Position numbers and translations under genes: made by a program. Below are positions 1-7,081 of a stretch of 9,658 nucleotides of DNA, in pieces; the stretch's first letter is position 1; every line of letters starts with the position of its first letter. Source of the stretch: Phycisphaerales bacterium (GTDB taxonomy: Bacteria > Planctomycetota > Phycisphaerae > SM23-33). The notes beneath the pieces were generated by a model. The model was not told the DNA's origin and did not search any database. It saw nothing but the letters and a program-made list of their open reading frames with translations. Location: NCBI GenBank assembly GCA_003485185.1, contig DNAS01000123.1:7729-17386 (forward strand). Direction: 5' to 3'.

Positions 1-1
1 T

Positions 2-868
2 GTCAGCCCAGCCGTGACGCTCTTTGCGGGGTTCCCGAAAATCGATCTGGAGGTGTTCCTGCAAGCCCTGTCGGAGAACCAGTACCTCCGCGTGCTGGCG
101 GAACCCAACCTGGTGGCCCTCAGCGGGCAGGAAGCCAGCTTCCTCGCCGGCGGGGAGTATCCCATCCCGGTCGTGCAGGGCTCGACCACCGGGGGCGGAA
201 CGTCCATTTCGGTGGAGTACCGGGAGTTCGGCGTCCGCCTGCAATTCCGTCCGACGGTGCTGGGCGAGAACGGCATCCGCCTGTACGTGGCGCCGGAGGT
301 GAGCGAGCTTTCCGACGTCGGCGCGGTGCAGATTCAGGGTTTCCGGATCCCGTCGGTGGTCACTCGCAAGGCCGCGACCACCCTCGAACTCAAGAGCGGG
401 CAGAGCTTCGCGATGGCCGGTCTGATCCGGCGAAGCACCAGCGCCCGCACGAGCCGGGTGCCGGGGCTGGGCGATTTGCCGATCCTCGGCTCGCTGTTCC
501 GCTCCGTCCGGTACGAATTGGGAGAAACCGAACTGGTCGTCCTGGTGACGGCGGAACTGGTGGAACCGTTGGATGTGGATATTCAGAAGCAACCCGTGCC
601 CGGCGATTTCCACATCGAGCCCAACGACTGGGAACTCTATGCATTCGGAAAAATCGAAGGCGATCTCGAATCCCGCATCAAGTCCGATCCTCCTGCCTGG
701 GTTGCCCAGCACAGACTGCAACGGCTCAAGGGACCCGGCGCGTGGGTGCGCTACACGCAGCCTCGCGCATACAGCCGGGCCGGCGAACCGAATCAATCGA
801 AATTGCCTCCAACTCCCGGAAACAAGGCGGCGCCGCAGCAACCCGCTGCCGCTCCAACGGGCAAGTGA
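2..868 (+). CDS. cpaC: Tad/Flp pilus outer-membrane secretin CpaC/RcpA, C-terminal part (5' truncated)
   Basis: This is the C-terminal 288 residues of a secretin, the outer-membrane ring through which the Tad pilus leaves the cell. The reading frame is open from base 2, so the N-terminal signal peptide and N domains lie outside the window. Visible secretin features are the LRVLAEPNLVALSGQEASF strand region (about residues 33-51), the RPTVLGENGIRLYVAPEVS segment, the SGQSFAMAGLI segment and the family signature VPGLGDLPILGSLFRS, followed by the closing strand TELVVLVTAELVEPL. After it comes a tail of about 85 residues rich in Pro, Gln and Ala that is not part of the barrel. Its role in the tail region is unknown. 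The Tad-type assignment rests on the downstream cpaE-cpaF-tadB-tadC order. A GTG at base 14 is in frame but is internal to the secretin domain and is not the start. Confidence 0.93.
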   Translation, partial: VSPAVTLFAGFPKIDLEVFLQALSENQYLRVLAEPNLVALSGQEASFLAGGEYPIPVVQGSTTGGGTSISVEYREFGVRLQFRPTVLGENGIRLYVAPEVSELSDVGAVQIQGFRIPSVVTRKAATTLELKSGQSFAMAGLIRRSTSARTSRVPGLGDLPILGSLFRSVRYELGETELVVLVTAELVEPLDVDIQKQPVPGDFHIEPNDWELYAFGKIEGDLESRIKSDPPAWVAQHRLQRLKGPGAWVRYTQPRAYSRAGEPNQSKLPPTPGNKAAPQQPAAAPTGK

Positions 869-938
869 AAGTCCCTTGGGGGTGGCGCGTGACGGGAAGG
901 CGATTCAAATCAACATAAACCAAGATAACGGAACGAGC

Positions 939-2090
939 ATGACGAAACAGACAGGCATTCTGTTGGTTACGACGGATCCGACAACCGAGCAATCGGTGAT
1001 CGATGTCCTGGGTCGGCATGAGGATATGCCCATGACGACCACCTGCGGGACCATGCCGGAGTTGGAGGCTCGTCTCGGGTGGAATGACGTTCACGCGGTG
1101 GTGGCCGATGTTGATTTCGATCCCACGACCATATGGGGTCGTCTGGCCGCTTTGATCGAGGAACACCCCGAGAAGCGATTCATCGTGCTGGCCCGCGACT
1201 GTAGCGAGGAAACCACCCGCAAGGCGATGGAAATCGGCGCCAGGTATATCGTCGAGAAACAGAAACTCAACGAGCAATTGCCTCGCGCACTGTTGCGCCT
1301 GACGCACCTGGAGCCACGAGTTGCAGCCCCGCGCGGACACATGATCACGGTGCTGTCTGCCGGAGGGGGATGCGGCGCAACGACCATCGCCGTGAACCTG
1401 GCACACGAACTGAGCCTCCAGGATGACAAACTCCACCTCCTGGTGGACCTAGACGCCCATTACGGGACCGTGGGGACGTACCTGTCGCTCAAGGGGCAAT
1501 ACGGTGTCGCGGACGTGATGGCGCATGAAGGAACGATCGATCCGGAATTGATTCGCTCCTGTGCGCAGAAGTATTCCGACCGGCTGGAGGTTCTTCTCAG
1601 CCCGATTACGGTGGATCCCGTCAATCCTGCCGGAATGGACTACGATTCACTGGAAACGATTCTCGATGCCTGCAAACTGGCATATCACATCACGATGATT
1701 GACGCGCCTCGCCTTCCTGCGAAGACCGCAGGATGCCTGGCCTCCTTGAGCGACGCGACCCTGCTGGTCTTCCAGTTGACCGTCAAGGATCTCCGCGTGG
1801 CCAGGGCGATGTTGCACAGCCTGATCGAACTGGGGATTCCCCACAATCGGATCGTCCCTGTAGCCAATCGCCTTTCCCGCAAGTGCCTGGTCAGCCCCGA
1901 CGAGGCGAACAAGGCACTGGAAGGATTTGCCGTCGCGTATGTCCGCAACGACTTCAAGTCGGCGATTCGCGGCTTTGATTATGGGCAAACGCTGTCGACG
2001 ATTGCCCCCAAGTCGAATCTTCGACGGGACATTCAGCAGTTGGCCGCCCAGGTGGCGACCATCTCCAGCGGCCGAAAGCGAAGGAATTGA
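939..2090 (+). CDS. cpaE: Tad pilus localisation protein CpaE/TadZ with pseudo-receiver domain and lysine-less P-loop
   Basis: This 383-residue protein has the CpaE/TadZ layout: an N-terminal receiver-like domain (about residues 1-120) joined to a MinD/ParA-type ATPase fold (about 134-375). In known systems TadZ/CpaE directs the Tad apparatus to its site in the cell. The receiver-like part keeps acidic D13, a possible acceptor D57 and K107 in a YIVEK strand, so phosphorylation cannot be excluded by eye. The P-loop reads SAGGGCGATT (140-149), where MinD-like proteins have KGGxGKTT; both lysines are absent. LLVDLDAHYG (167-176) and the Walker B-like ITMIDAP (251-257) are present. I chose the ATG at 939 because the receiver-like domain begins directly there (TGILLVTTD); the frame is open further upstream but overlaps cpaC and encodes no recognisable domain. 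The ribosome site before it (GGA around 930) is weak. The stop codon ends one base before the cpaF start. Confidence 0.9.
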   Translation: MTKQTGILLVTTDPTTEQSVIDVLGRHEDMPMTTTCGTMPELEARLGWNDVHAVVADVDFDPTTIWGRLAALIEEHPEKRFIVLARDCSEETTRKAMEIGARYIVEKQKLNEQLPRALLRLTHLEPRVAAPRGHMITVLSAGGGCGATTIAVNLAHELSLQDDKLHLLVDLDAHYGTVGTYLSLKGQYGVADVMAHEGTIDPELIRSCAQKYSDRLEVLLSPITVDPVNPAGMDYDSLETILDACKLAYHITMIDAPRLPAKTAGCLASLSDATLLVFQLTVKDLRVARAMLHSLIELGIPHNRIVPVANRLSRKCLVSPDEANKALEGFAVAYVRNDFKSAIRGFDYGQTLSTIAPKSNLRRDIQQLAAQVATISSGRKRRN

Positions 2091-2091
2091 C

Positions 2092-3441
2092 ATGGCCTCG
2101 ATGCGCGACAAGTTGTTTCCACACCGGCAACAGGGGGCCAGCGCGGAACACGAGCGGTCGCGTTTCGGAGAGATCAAAGAGGCGGTGCATCGCCGTTTGC
2201 TGGAGACCCTGAACCTTGTCGAGGCGCAGAGGCTTCCTTTCGACGAGTTGTATGAGGAATGTTCCCGGCGGGTGGACCGTTTGCTGGACGAGCAGAAGCA
2301 GCCGGTTTCCGCTCCCGAGAAACGGCAGCTGCTCCAGGAGGTCATGGATGAAATCTTCGGACTCGGGCCCGTGGAGGGATTCCTGCGAGACCCGAGCATC
2401 AGCGACATCCTGGTCAATGGGCCCAACGAGGTTTATATCGAGCGGGAAGGGCGGCTGTTCAAACAGAACGCGCGGTTCCGGGATACGGAGCAACTGATGC
2501 AGGTGATCCATCGAATCGCTGCCCGTGTCGGTCGTCGGATCGATGAAAGCAGTCCGATGCTCGATGCCCGTCTTCTGGACGGATCGCGCGTCAATGCGAT
2601 CATCCCTCCGCTGGCGCTGGACGGACCGACGCTGAGCATCCGTCGCTTCGGCGCGATTCCGCTGGACATGCCCCGTCTTGTCGAGATCGACACACTGACC
2701 CATGAAATGGCGGAGTTCCTCGAGGCGGCGGTCCGGTGCAAGAGCAACATCCTGGTGTCAGGCGGGACCGGTGCGGGAAAGACCACGCTGCTCAATGCGA
2801 TGAGCCGGTATGTTCCCGAAGGCGAGCGCGTCATCACGATCGAGGATGCCGCGGAGCTTCAACTCCAGCGAGAGCACGTGGTGCGCCTGGAAACGCGTCC
2901 TCCGAACATTGAGGGCAAGGGGGAAGTCACCCAGAGGGATCTGCTGCGAAACAGCCTGCGAATGCGTCCGGACCGGATTCTCATCGGCGAGGTCCGGGGA
3001 GCGGAGGCCCTGGACATGCTCCAGGCGATGAATACCGGACACGAGGGTTCCATGACCACGGTACATGCGAACAGCCCGCGCGACGCCTTGAGCCGGGTGG
3101 AGAATATGGTCGCCATGGCGGGGCTCAACGCCCCCGTCAGGGTTCTGCGGTCGCAAATGACTTCCGCGCTGCACCTGCTGATTCACCTGGACCGGGTTTC
3201 CGGCGGGCGGCGCAAGGCGGTCAGCATCGCCGAGGTGGTCGGCATGGAAGGCGATGTGATCACCCTTCACGACTTGTTCCGGTATGCCCAGGTGGGGGTG
3301 GACGACGAGGGCAACGCACTGGGGCACTTCGAAACCTGCGGTGTGCGACCAAGGATCCTGGATCGCTTCCGGACCTTCGGCGTCTGCTTGCCGAATGACA
3401 TGTTCCTGCGCCGCCAACTGGTTTCCGGCGCGACGACCTGA
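2092..3441 (+). CDS. cpaF: Tad pilus motor ATPase CpaF/TadA (type II/IV secretion ATPase family)
   Basis: This 449-residue cytoplasmic hexameric ATPase should power Tad pilus extension and, in this family, also retraction. The length is usual for the family. Conserved motifs are all intact: the N-terminal ISDILVNGPNEVYIEREG block (103-120), Walker A GGTGAGKTT (224-232), the Asp box ITIEDAAEL (248-256, E251 and D252), Walker B RILIGEVRG (296-304, E300) and the His box GHEGSMTTVHANS (316-328). It is expected to be catalytically active. The start at ATG 2092 lies one base after the cpaE stop and has AAGGA at 2081-2085 with good spacing, so translation is probably coupled to cpaE. The same frame is open from 1927, but that stretch overlaps cpaE and has no family similarity. 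TadB and TadC follow directly, matching the usual motor-platform arrangement. Confidence 0.96.
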   Translation: MASMRDKLFPHRQQGASAEHERSRFGEIKEAVHRRLLETLNLVEAQRLPFDELYEECSRRVDRLLDEQKQPVSAPEKRQLLQEVMDEIFGLGPVEGFLRDPSISDILVNGPNEVYIEREGRLFKQNARFRDTEQLMQVIHRIAARVGRRIDESSPMLDARLLDGSRVNAIIPPLALDGPTLSIRRFGAIPLDMPRLVEIDTLTHEMAEFLEAAVRCKSNILVSGGTGAGKTTLLNAMSRYVPEGERVITIEDAAELQLQREHVVRLETRPPNIEGKGEVTQRDLLRNSLRMRPDRILIGEVRGAEALDMLQAMNTGHEGSMTTVHANSPRDALSRVENMVAMAGLNAPVRVLRSQMTSALHLLIHLDRVSGGRRKAVSIAEVVGMEGDVITLHDLFRYAQVGVDDEGNALGHFETCGVRPRILDRFRTFGVCLPNDMFLRRQLVSGATT

Positions 3442-3454
3442 GCGAGGTGGGACT

Positions 3455-4441
3455 ATGATTGCAAAAATCAATGCGATGGACGTCCTGACCGGACTGGGCG
3501 TTTTCGTGCTGATCACGTGCCTGTGGGTCGCCGTTCTGGCTGTCTGGCGCCTCGTGATCGGTCGGCGGAGGCAGAAAGTGCGCCAACGTCTGGGCATGAC
3601 CGAGCCCGAGGCAGCGAAGTCCATCGAGCGGGTGTTGCACCTGTGGCACGACGGGAAGGAGGCGACCACTCGAGTTCCCGGGCGGGAATCTCCATCCCTC
3701 TCCGTGCGCATTGCCCGGGCCTTGCGGAATACCGGATGGAGTATTTCCCTTCAATCCCTGCTGGGGGGGGTGGGTGTCGGCGCAGCCGCGGTCTTCGTGG
3801 TGGTGATGCTGGCGACACGCAGTGTGATCGTCGGAATCTGCGCCGCTGCCGCAGGCATCATGATCCTCCAGCTGATCATGCACCGGCGGATCACGAAACG
3901 GAATGCGTTGTTCGAGCGTCAGTTGATCGACGCGCTGGAGATGGCCTCGCGATCCCTGCGGGCGGGCCATCCCTTGGTGGGGGCATTCCGTTTCATCGCC
4001 GAGGAAATCCCCAAACCGGTCGGACAGGTGTTCGGCGAGATTGTCCAGCAGCAGGCGCTCGGGCAGGACCTCGCCGAGGCGATCCAGAAAGCCGCCGCGG
4101 AATCCTCCAGTTCCGACATGTCCGTTTTTGCCGCGTCGGTGGTGATCCAGTTGCGGGCGGGCGGAAACCTGGCCGACATGATTGATCGATTGGCATACGT
4201 CATTCGAGACCGCATCCGTCTGAACCGGCGGGTCCGCGTCTTGACTGCCCAGACGCATTTCAGCAAGCGGATCCTGTTGGCGCTGCCCATCCTGCTGTTC
4301 GTCGTCCTGAACGTGGCCAATCCGCAATACATGCTCGTGCTGTATGAAACCGCCGTCGGAAAGCTGCTCCTGGTGCTTGCCGGCGCCGGGCTGGTGCTGG
4401 GCGCCTGGGTGATGAACAAGATGTCGGTGCTGCGATACTGA
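3455..4441 (+). CDS. tadB: Tad pilus inner-membrane platform protein TadB (T2SSF domain)
   Basis: A 328-residue polytopic membrane protein of the GspF/T2SSF family. It has an N-terminal membrane helix (about residues 10-35), a second hydrophobic region at about 102-141, the cytoplasmic T2SSF helical domain (about 153-262, including LFERQLIDALEMASRSLRAG and the conserved RAGGNLADMIDRLA), and two C-terminal membrane helices (about 272-289 and 302-320). With TadC it is expected to form the platform that couples CpaF to pilin assembly. The ATG at 3455 is 13 bases after the cpaF stop and is preceded by GAGGTGG (3444-3450). A run of eight G residues lies inside the gene at 3763-3770 (codons 103-106), a possible slippage site. 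Confidence 0.94.
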   Translation: MIAKINAMDVLTGLGVFVLITCLWVAVLAVWRLVIGRRRQKVRQRLGMTEPEAAKSIERVLHLWHDGKEATTRVPGRESPSLSVRIARALRNTGWSISLQSLLGGVGVGAAAVFVVVMLATRSVIVGICAAAAGIMILQLIMHRRITKRNALFERQLIDALEMASRSLRAGHPLVGAFRFIAEEIPKPVGQVFGEIVQQQALGQDLAEAIQKAAAESSSSDMSVFAASVVIQLRAGGNLADMIDRLAYVIRDRIRLNRRVRVLTAQTHFSKRILLALPILLFVVLNVANPQYMLVLYETAVGKLLLVLAGAGLVLGAWVMNKMSVLRY

Positions 4442-4467
4442 GACGGTGTTGAGAAAGGAGTTCAACC

Positions 4468-5376
4468 GTGCCTGAGCTACTGATAGCCGTGCTGGTTTTC
4501 GTCGCGGCGGTCACCATCGGTGGCGCGGTGATGATCGTGCGAGCATCCCACAGGTTCCGTCTCGCGCGGAGACTGGCGGAGTCAGAAGAAACTGGTCGCC
4601 TGGAAACAACGGAAGGCCATTCCGGCCGGGCCGTCGACGCCCTGGGACGAATCGGCAAGGCGATGACCAGCGGGAAGACGTCCATCAGCCTCCAGCAGCA
4701 GCTCGCGGAGGCAGGATTTCACAACCCGTCCACGCCGGGGGTCTACATCGGCGGAAAGTTCCTCCTCCTGCTGATCGGGCTGATTCTGTTCTCGGCGTTG
4801 ATCTTTCCGCTCCCGCTGCCGCTGCCGACGCGGGTCTTCCTGGTCCTGCTCGGTTCGTGCCTGCTGTTCTTCATCCCAAACTTCATTGTTTCGCGCCGTC
4901 GCGCGGAACGGAAACAGGAAGTCCGCGAGGCCCTGCCCGATGCCATCGACCTGTTGGAGGTGTGCGTGTCCGCCGGAATGGGCCTGGACATGGCCTGGAG
5001 CCTGGTGATCGAGCAGATGCGCCCCGTCTCACCTACGCTGGCCGACGAGATGGCCCTGGTGGACCTGGAGATTCATCTCGGCGCCTCGCGCGTGGCGGCG
5101 ATGCGCAACATGTCGCGCCGAACCGGCGCCGACGAAATTCGTTCCCTCGTGGGTGTCTTGGCGCAGACCGATCGCTTCGGAACCAGCATCGCCGATGCCT
5201 TGCGCGTCTTCGCCTCCACCATGCGGGAACGTCGAAGCACCGATGCGCAGGAACTTGCCGAGAAGACCAGCGTCAAGCTGCTCTTCCCGATGCTGCTGTT
5301 CATCTTCCCGGCCATGCTGCTGATTGCCGTGGGACCGGCGGCAATCCGCCTGATGGCGATGATCGCTTCCCGGTGA
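4468..5376 (+). CDS. tadC: Tad pilus inner-membrane platform protein TadC (T2SSF domain)
   Basis: A 302-residue partner of TadB in the inner-membrane platform. It has a hydrophobic N-terminus (about residues 3-24), two closely spaced membrane helices (about 97-114 and 121-141, separated by LPLPLPLP), the T2SSF domain (about 152-265, with EALPDAIDLLEVCVSAGMGL and the typical TDRFGTSIADALRVFA), and a C-terminal membrane helix (about 269-292). The predicted start is a GTG at 4468, supported by a perfect AAAGGAG at 4454-4460 with a 7-base gap. It follows tadB by 26 bases. The paired tadB-tadC arrangement and the TDRFG..I.DALR segment distinguish it from a general secretion GspF. Confidence 0.94.
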   Translation: MPELLIAVLVFVAAVTIGGAVMIVRASHRFRLARRLAESEETGRLETTEGHSGRAVDALGRIGKAMTSGKTSISLQQQLAEAGFHNPSTPGVYIGGKFLLLLIGLILFSALIFPLPLPLPTRVFLVLLGSCLLFFIPNFIVSRRRAERKQEVREALPDAIDLLEVCVSAGMGLDMAWSLVIEQMRPVSPTLADEMALVDLEIHLGASRVAAMRNMSRRTGADEIRSLVGVLAQTDRFGTSIADALRVFASTMRERRSTDAQELAEKTSVKLLFPMLLFIFPAMLLIAVGPAAIRLMAMIASR

Positions 5377-5407
5377 CAGGTTTTCAAAATTCGGAAAGGA
5401 TAGAACC

Positions 5408-5941
5408 ATGAGACCCAACCTTGCCTTGACGCTTGCCCTTCTGGTGGTCGTGGCGGTTGGCTGCGAGGCGCAAGACCGCCAGGAGTTGAACGCCTGGCTC
5501 CTGAGAGAGTATCAGGATCCCGCGATGAACAATGCGATCATCCGCCAGCACACCCTTTTCCCGTATCACTTCGTGGCGGATTCGGCGGAACTGACCGAAC
5601 TGGGGCATCGCGATCTCGACCTGCTGGCAACACACTTTGCCGTCAACACCGGGCAGTTGAACATTCGCCGGGGAGACGCCCCGGGAAAGTTGTATGCCCT
5701 TCGAGTCCAACGGGTTAAGGAACTGCTGGCACAAGCGGGAGTGGCGGTCGACCGAATCCGCATTGACGACGACCTACCCGGCGGGGACGGAATGCCCTCC
5801 GAGCAGGTGGTCAAAATTCTCCAAGGTGGCACCGGCGCCAAACCGAAAACCTCGACCTACATGAGCAGCGGCGGATCCGCCGCGCACTCGGCCGGGGAGA
5901 GTTCCGCGGATACCACACGCGCTAAGGGAGATTCCAAATGA
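5408..5941 (+). CDS. Putative Tad-associated lipoprotein, CpaD/RcpB-like (OmpA-like core)
   Basis: A 177-residue exported protein, probably a lipoprotein. The N-terminus has one Arg, a hydrophobic stretch (about residues 5-17) and a non-ideal lipobox AVGC with Cys19. The core (about 46-138) has a loose OmpA/CpaD-like pattern: FVADSAELTELGHRDLDLLA, then LNIRRGDAPGKLYALRVQRV, then AQAGVAVDRIRID. This resembles the strand-helix-strand layout of CpaD/RcpB, the lipoprotein that works with the Tad secretin, and also the peptidoglycan-binding OmpA C-terminal fold. The usual OmpA binding residues are not clearly present. The last 40 residues are Ser/Gly/Ala-rich and look disordered. The position in the Tad operon supports a role at the outer membrane. 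The start ATG has AAAGGA at 5395-5400, and the stop overlaps the next start (ATGA). Membership of the operon is well supported; the CpaD identity is inference. Confidence 0.6.
   Translation: MRPNLALTLALLVVVAVGCEAQDRQELNAWLLREYQDPAMNNAIIRQHTLFPYHFVADSAELTELGHRDLDLLATHFAVNTGQLNIRRGDAPGKLYALRVQRVKELLAQAGVAVDRIRIDDDLPGGDGMPSEQVVKILQGGTGAKPKTSTYMSSGGSAAHSAGESSADTTRAKGDSK
5924..5930 (+). promoter_or_regulatory. Ribosome binding site for the TPR lipoprotein gene
   Basis: AAGGGAG lies 7 bases before the ATG at 5938, inside the end of the preceding gene. It supports the ATGA overlap start over any later Met. Confidence 0.7.
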
Positions 5942-6618
5942 ACGCCAGACATGCAACAAACCGACGGAGAGGATTCATCCCGGCTGTGATGGTGTTGCTC
6001 CTGATGGGACTGGTTCTCTGGGGATGCGAGAACAAGGACAAGGGTCCGGAGATCGTCTATTCCAAGTCCGATCCCGCCGAGTTTGAGTTCCAGAAGGGCA
6101 GCGACCGACCGCCCACCGCCAAGACGCTTTACTCCATGGCCAGGATCCTCCAGGCCCAGGACAAGCGACCCCAGCAGGAATTTGTGCTCAAGCGGATCAT
6201 CGAACGCCATCCGGATTTCCTGCCTGCCTACTGCGATCTGGCGGAACTCTATCTCTACCAGCGACAGTCGCACAAGGCGATCGCCGTGCTGGAGAGTGGA
6301 TTGCAGCAATCGCCCGACGCGGCGATCCTGATCAACGATCTCGGGGTGGTCTATCTCTCGCGCGAGGAGTATCCCAAGGCGCTGGAACAGTTCCGTAAAG
6401 CGGCCGGATTGCCCGGCGCGGACGTGCGATATCGCGCCAACATGGCCGTCGCCTTGGGGATGATGGGGCGGTACGACGAGGCGCTGGCGCTGTACGAGCA
6501 GGTGCTGCGTCCGTCGGAAGCCCATTACAACCTGGCCGTGCTGGCTGAGGCGCGAAACGATCAGGAACGGGCGCGCAGGGAATACGCCGTGGCGGAACAG
6601 TTGCGGAAGGGAGATTAG
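5938..6618 (+). CDS. tadD: TPR-repeat lipoprotein, TadD-like
   Basis: A 226-residue lipoprotein precursor. It has a positively charged start (RHATNRRR), a hydrophobic segment (about residues 12-28) and a lipobox-like VLWGC with Cys30. After a linker come about five tetratricopeptide repeats (residues 60-92, 94-126, 128-160, 162-191 and 194-224), with typical pairs such as AELYLYQRQSHKAIAVLE and ALGMMGRYDEALALYEQVL. TadD in Tad systems is a TPR lipoprotein thought to help the secretin or the assembly of the outer-membrane complex; this protein fits in size, topology and position as the last gene of the operon. It overlaps the preceding gene by four bases (ATGA) and has its own AAGGGAG site at 5924-5930, so translation is probably coupled. 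TPR lipoproteins are common, so the tadD name leans on context. Confidence 0.78.
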   Translation: MNARHATNRRRGFIPAVMVLLLMGLVLWGCENKDKGPEIVYSKSDPAEFEFQKGSDRPPTAKTLYSMARILQAQDKRPQQEFVLKRIIERHPDFLPAYCDLAELYLYQRQSHKAIAVLESGLQQSPDAAILINDLGVVYLSREEYPKALEQFRKAAGLPGADVRYRANMAVALGMMGRYDEALALYEQVLRPSEAHYNLAVLAEARNDQERARREYAVAEQLRKGD

Positions 6619-6640
6619 CGCCTGGCGCGTGTTTGTGTCG
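6618..6640 (+). terminator. Weak terminator candidate after the Tad operon
   Basis: Directly after the stop codon is the palindrome GCGCC-T-GGCGC (6618-6628), which can fold as a 4-base-pair stem with a 3-base loop, followed by a T-rich but not pure tract (GTGTTTGTGT). A second stem, CGCGCG pairing with CGCGCG, sits at 6661-6680. Neither has the continuous U-run of a classical Rho-independent terminator, so termination here is only possible, not shown. Confidence 0.25.
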
Positions 6641-7003
6641 GCTGGTTGGGGTTCCTGGGCCGCGCGTTCGTCGGCGCGCGAGTGTGTGCGGCGTTCATCT
6701 GGCGATTTCGTTCGGACAAACCATCGGCGTGCGAAGTCCACCCTGTTCCGGATACCGGAAATCCTCCCGCCCGGCGAGGCGGGTAGAGGCGGCTTTTCCC
6801 TCGTTGAAGATCGGTTGAAAATCACGCCCTTCCTCCCAAACGTGGCGATACCGCAGGTCGCCCTGCGGAACTGCCATGACAGAATCCTCACCTCAAGGAA
6901 CTCGCTCTTCGCGGGCAGTTTTTCGTCGTGACGGAGGAAATCACATCCATCCGAGCCTTCGCGGCCGGACAAAAACCCAAGCGGGGGAGGCTATCGAAAA
7001 ACA
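6619..7003. other. 385-base spacer without a convincing gene, rich in hairpins
   Basis: This spacer separates the Tad operon from the lacI-type gene. Short open frames exist on both strands (for example 6629-6931 +, 6695-6877 -), but none has a ribosome site, a recognisable domain or plausible composition. Perfect inverted repeats are clustered in the middle: TTCCGG-ATA-CCGGAA (6746-6760), CCCGCC-6-GGCGGG (6766-6783) and CCGCAGG-TCGC-CCTGCGG (6851-6868). No tRNA, known riboswitch or CRISPR pattern was seen. It could be a terminator zone, a dispersed intergenic repeat or the remains of a former gene. Confidence 0.6.
6746..6868. repeat. Cluster of three GC-rich inverted repeats (possible REP-like element)
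   Basis: Three perfect stems lie within 123 bases: a 6-base stem with a 3-base loop (6746-6760), a 6-base stem with a 6-base loop (6766-6783) and a 7-base stem with a 4-base loop (6851-6868). The first two are separated by only five bases. This density resembles intergenic palindromic repeats or RNA structure. Whether it recurs elsewhere in the genome cannot be seen from one window. Confidence 0.4.
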
Positions 7004-7032
7004 TTGACGGATTTGAACGTTCCGATTATAAA
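7004..7032 (+). promoter_or_regulatory. Sigma70-type promoter of the lacI-type gene
   Basis: The -35 box is TTGACG (7004-7009) and the -10 box TATAAA (7027-7032), with the optimal 17-base spacer. Transcription would start near 7039, giving a leader of about 43 bases to the ATG at 7082. The spacer is almost fully occupied by a palindromic operator (7011-7026). The stretch 7004-7028 matches 9252-9276 at 24 of 25 positions. Confidence 0.8.
7011..7026. promoter_or_regulatory. LacI-family operator O1 (autoregulatory)
   Basis: ATTTGAACGTTCCGAT is a 16-base, CG-centred imperfect palindrome (AT..GAAC|GTTC..AT), the form typical of LacI-family operators. It lies between the -35 and -10 boxes, so a bound repressor would block RNA polymerase. 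Its left half, ATTTGAAC, also occurs in both operators near 9259-9296. The adjacent LacI-type protein is the obvious candidate binder. Confidence 0.75.
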
Positions 7033-7081
7033 AGATAAAGATTCGTGTGCAGGTTTTACTCCCACGTTTGGGCACATCCAT

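Noticed and set aside
573..938. Upstream extension of the CpaE frame, overlapping cpaC
   Set aside because: The extra 122 residues are the out-of-frame reading of the secretin tail and match no domain; the CpaE receiver-like fold starts at ATG 939.
1927..2091. Upstream extension of the CpaF frame, overlapping cpaE
   Set aside because: It overlaps the 3' end of cpaE in another frame, while ATG 2092 has a good AAGGA site and the normal CpaF length.
2758..4465. Long open frames on the minus strand (2758-3711 and 3260-4465) opposite cpaF and tadB
   Set aside because: They are rich in His, Gln, Arg and Pro, have no recognisable domains and mirror well-conserved genes on the plus strand; they reflect high GC content.
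4805..4830. Short repeat coding LPLPLPLP in tadC
   Set aside because: It is a short loop between two membrane helices with imperfect codon repetition; it needs no special explanation.
6886..6927. Possible intrinsic terminator (stem CTCGC/GCGGG followed by TTTTT)
   Set aside because: The stem has only five pairs including a G-T wobble, so it is too weak to call, although the T-run is present.
6629..6931. A 100-residue open frame with GRGGFSLVE, resembling a prepilin cleavage motif
   Set aside because: No hydrophobic helix follows the motif, there is no ribosome site, and the composition looks like a random GC-rich frame. The motif is probably coincidence.
7004..7081. Longer LacI-type protein starting at the in-frame TTG 7004
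   Set aside because: The TTG is the first part of the -35 box, and transcription would start downstream at about 7039. The added 26 residues lie outside the conserved HTH start, which begins at ATG 7082.
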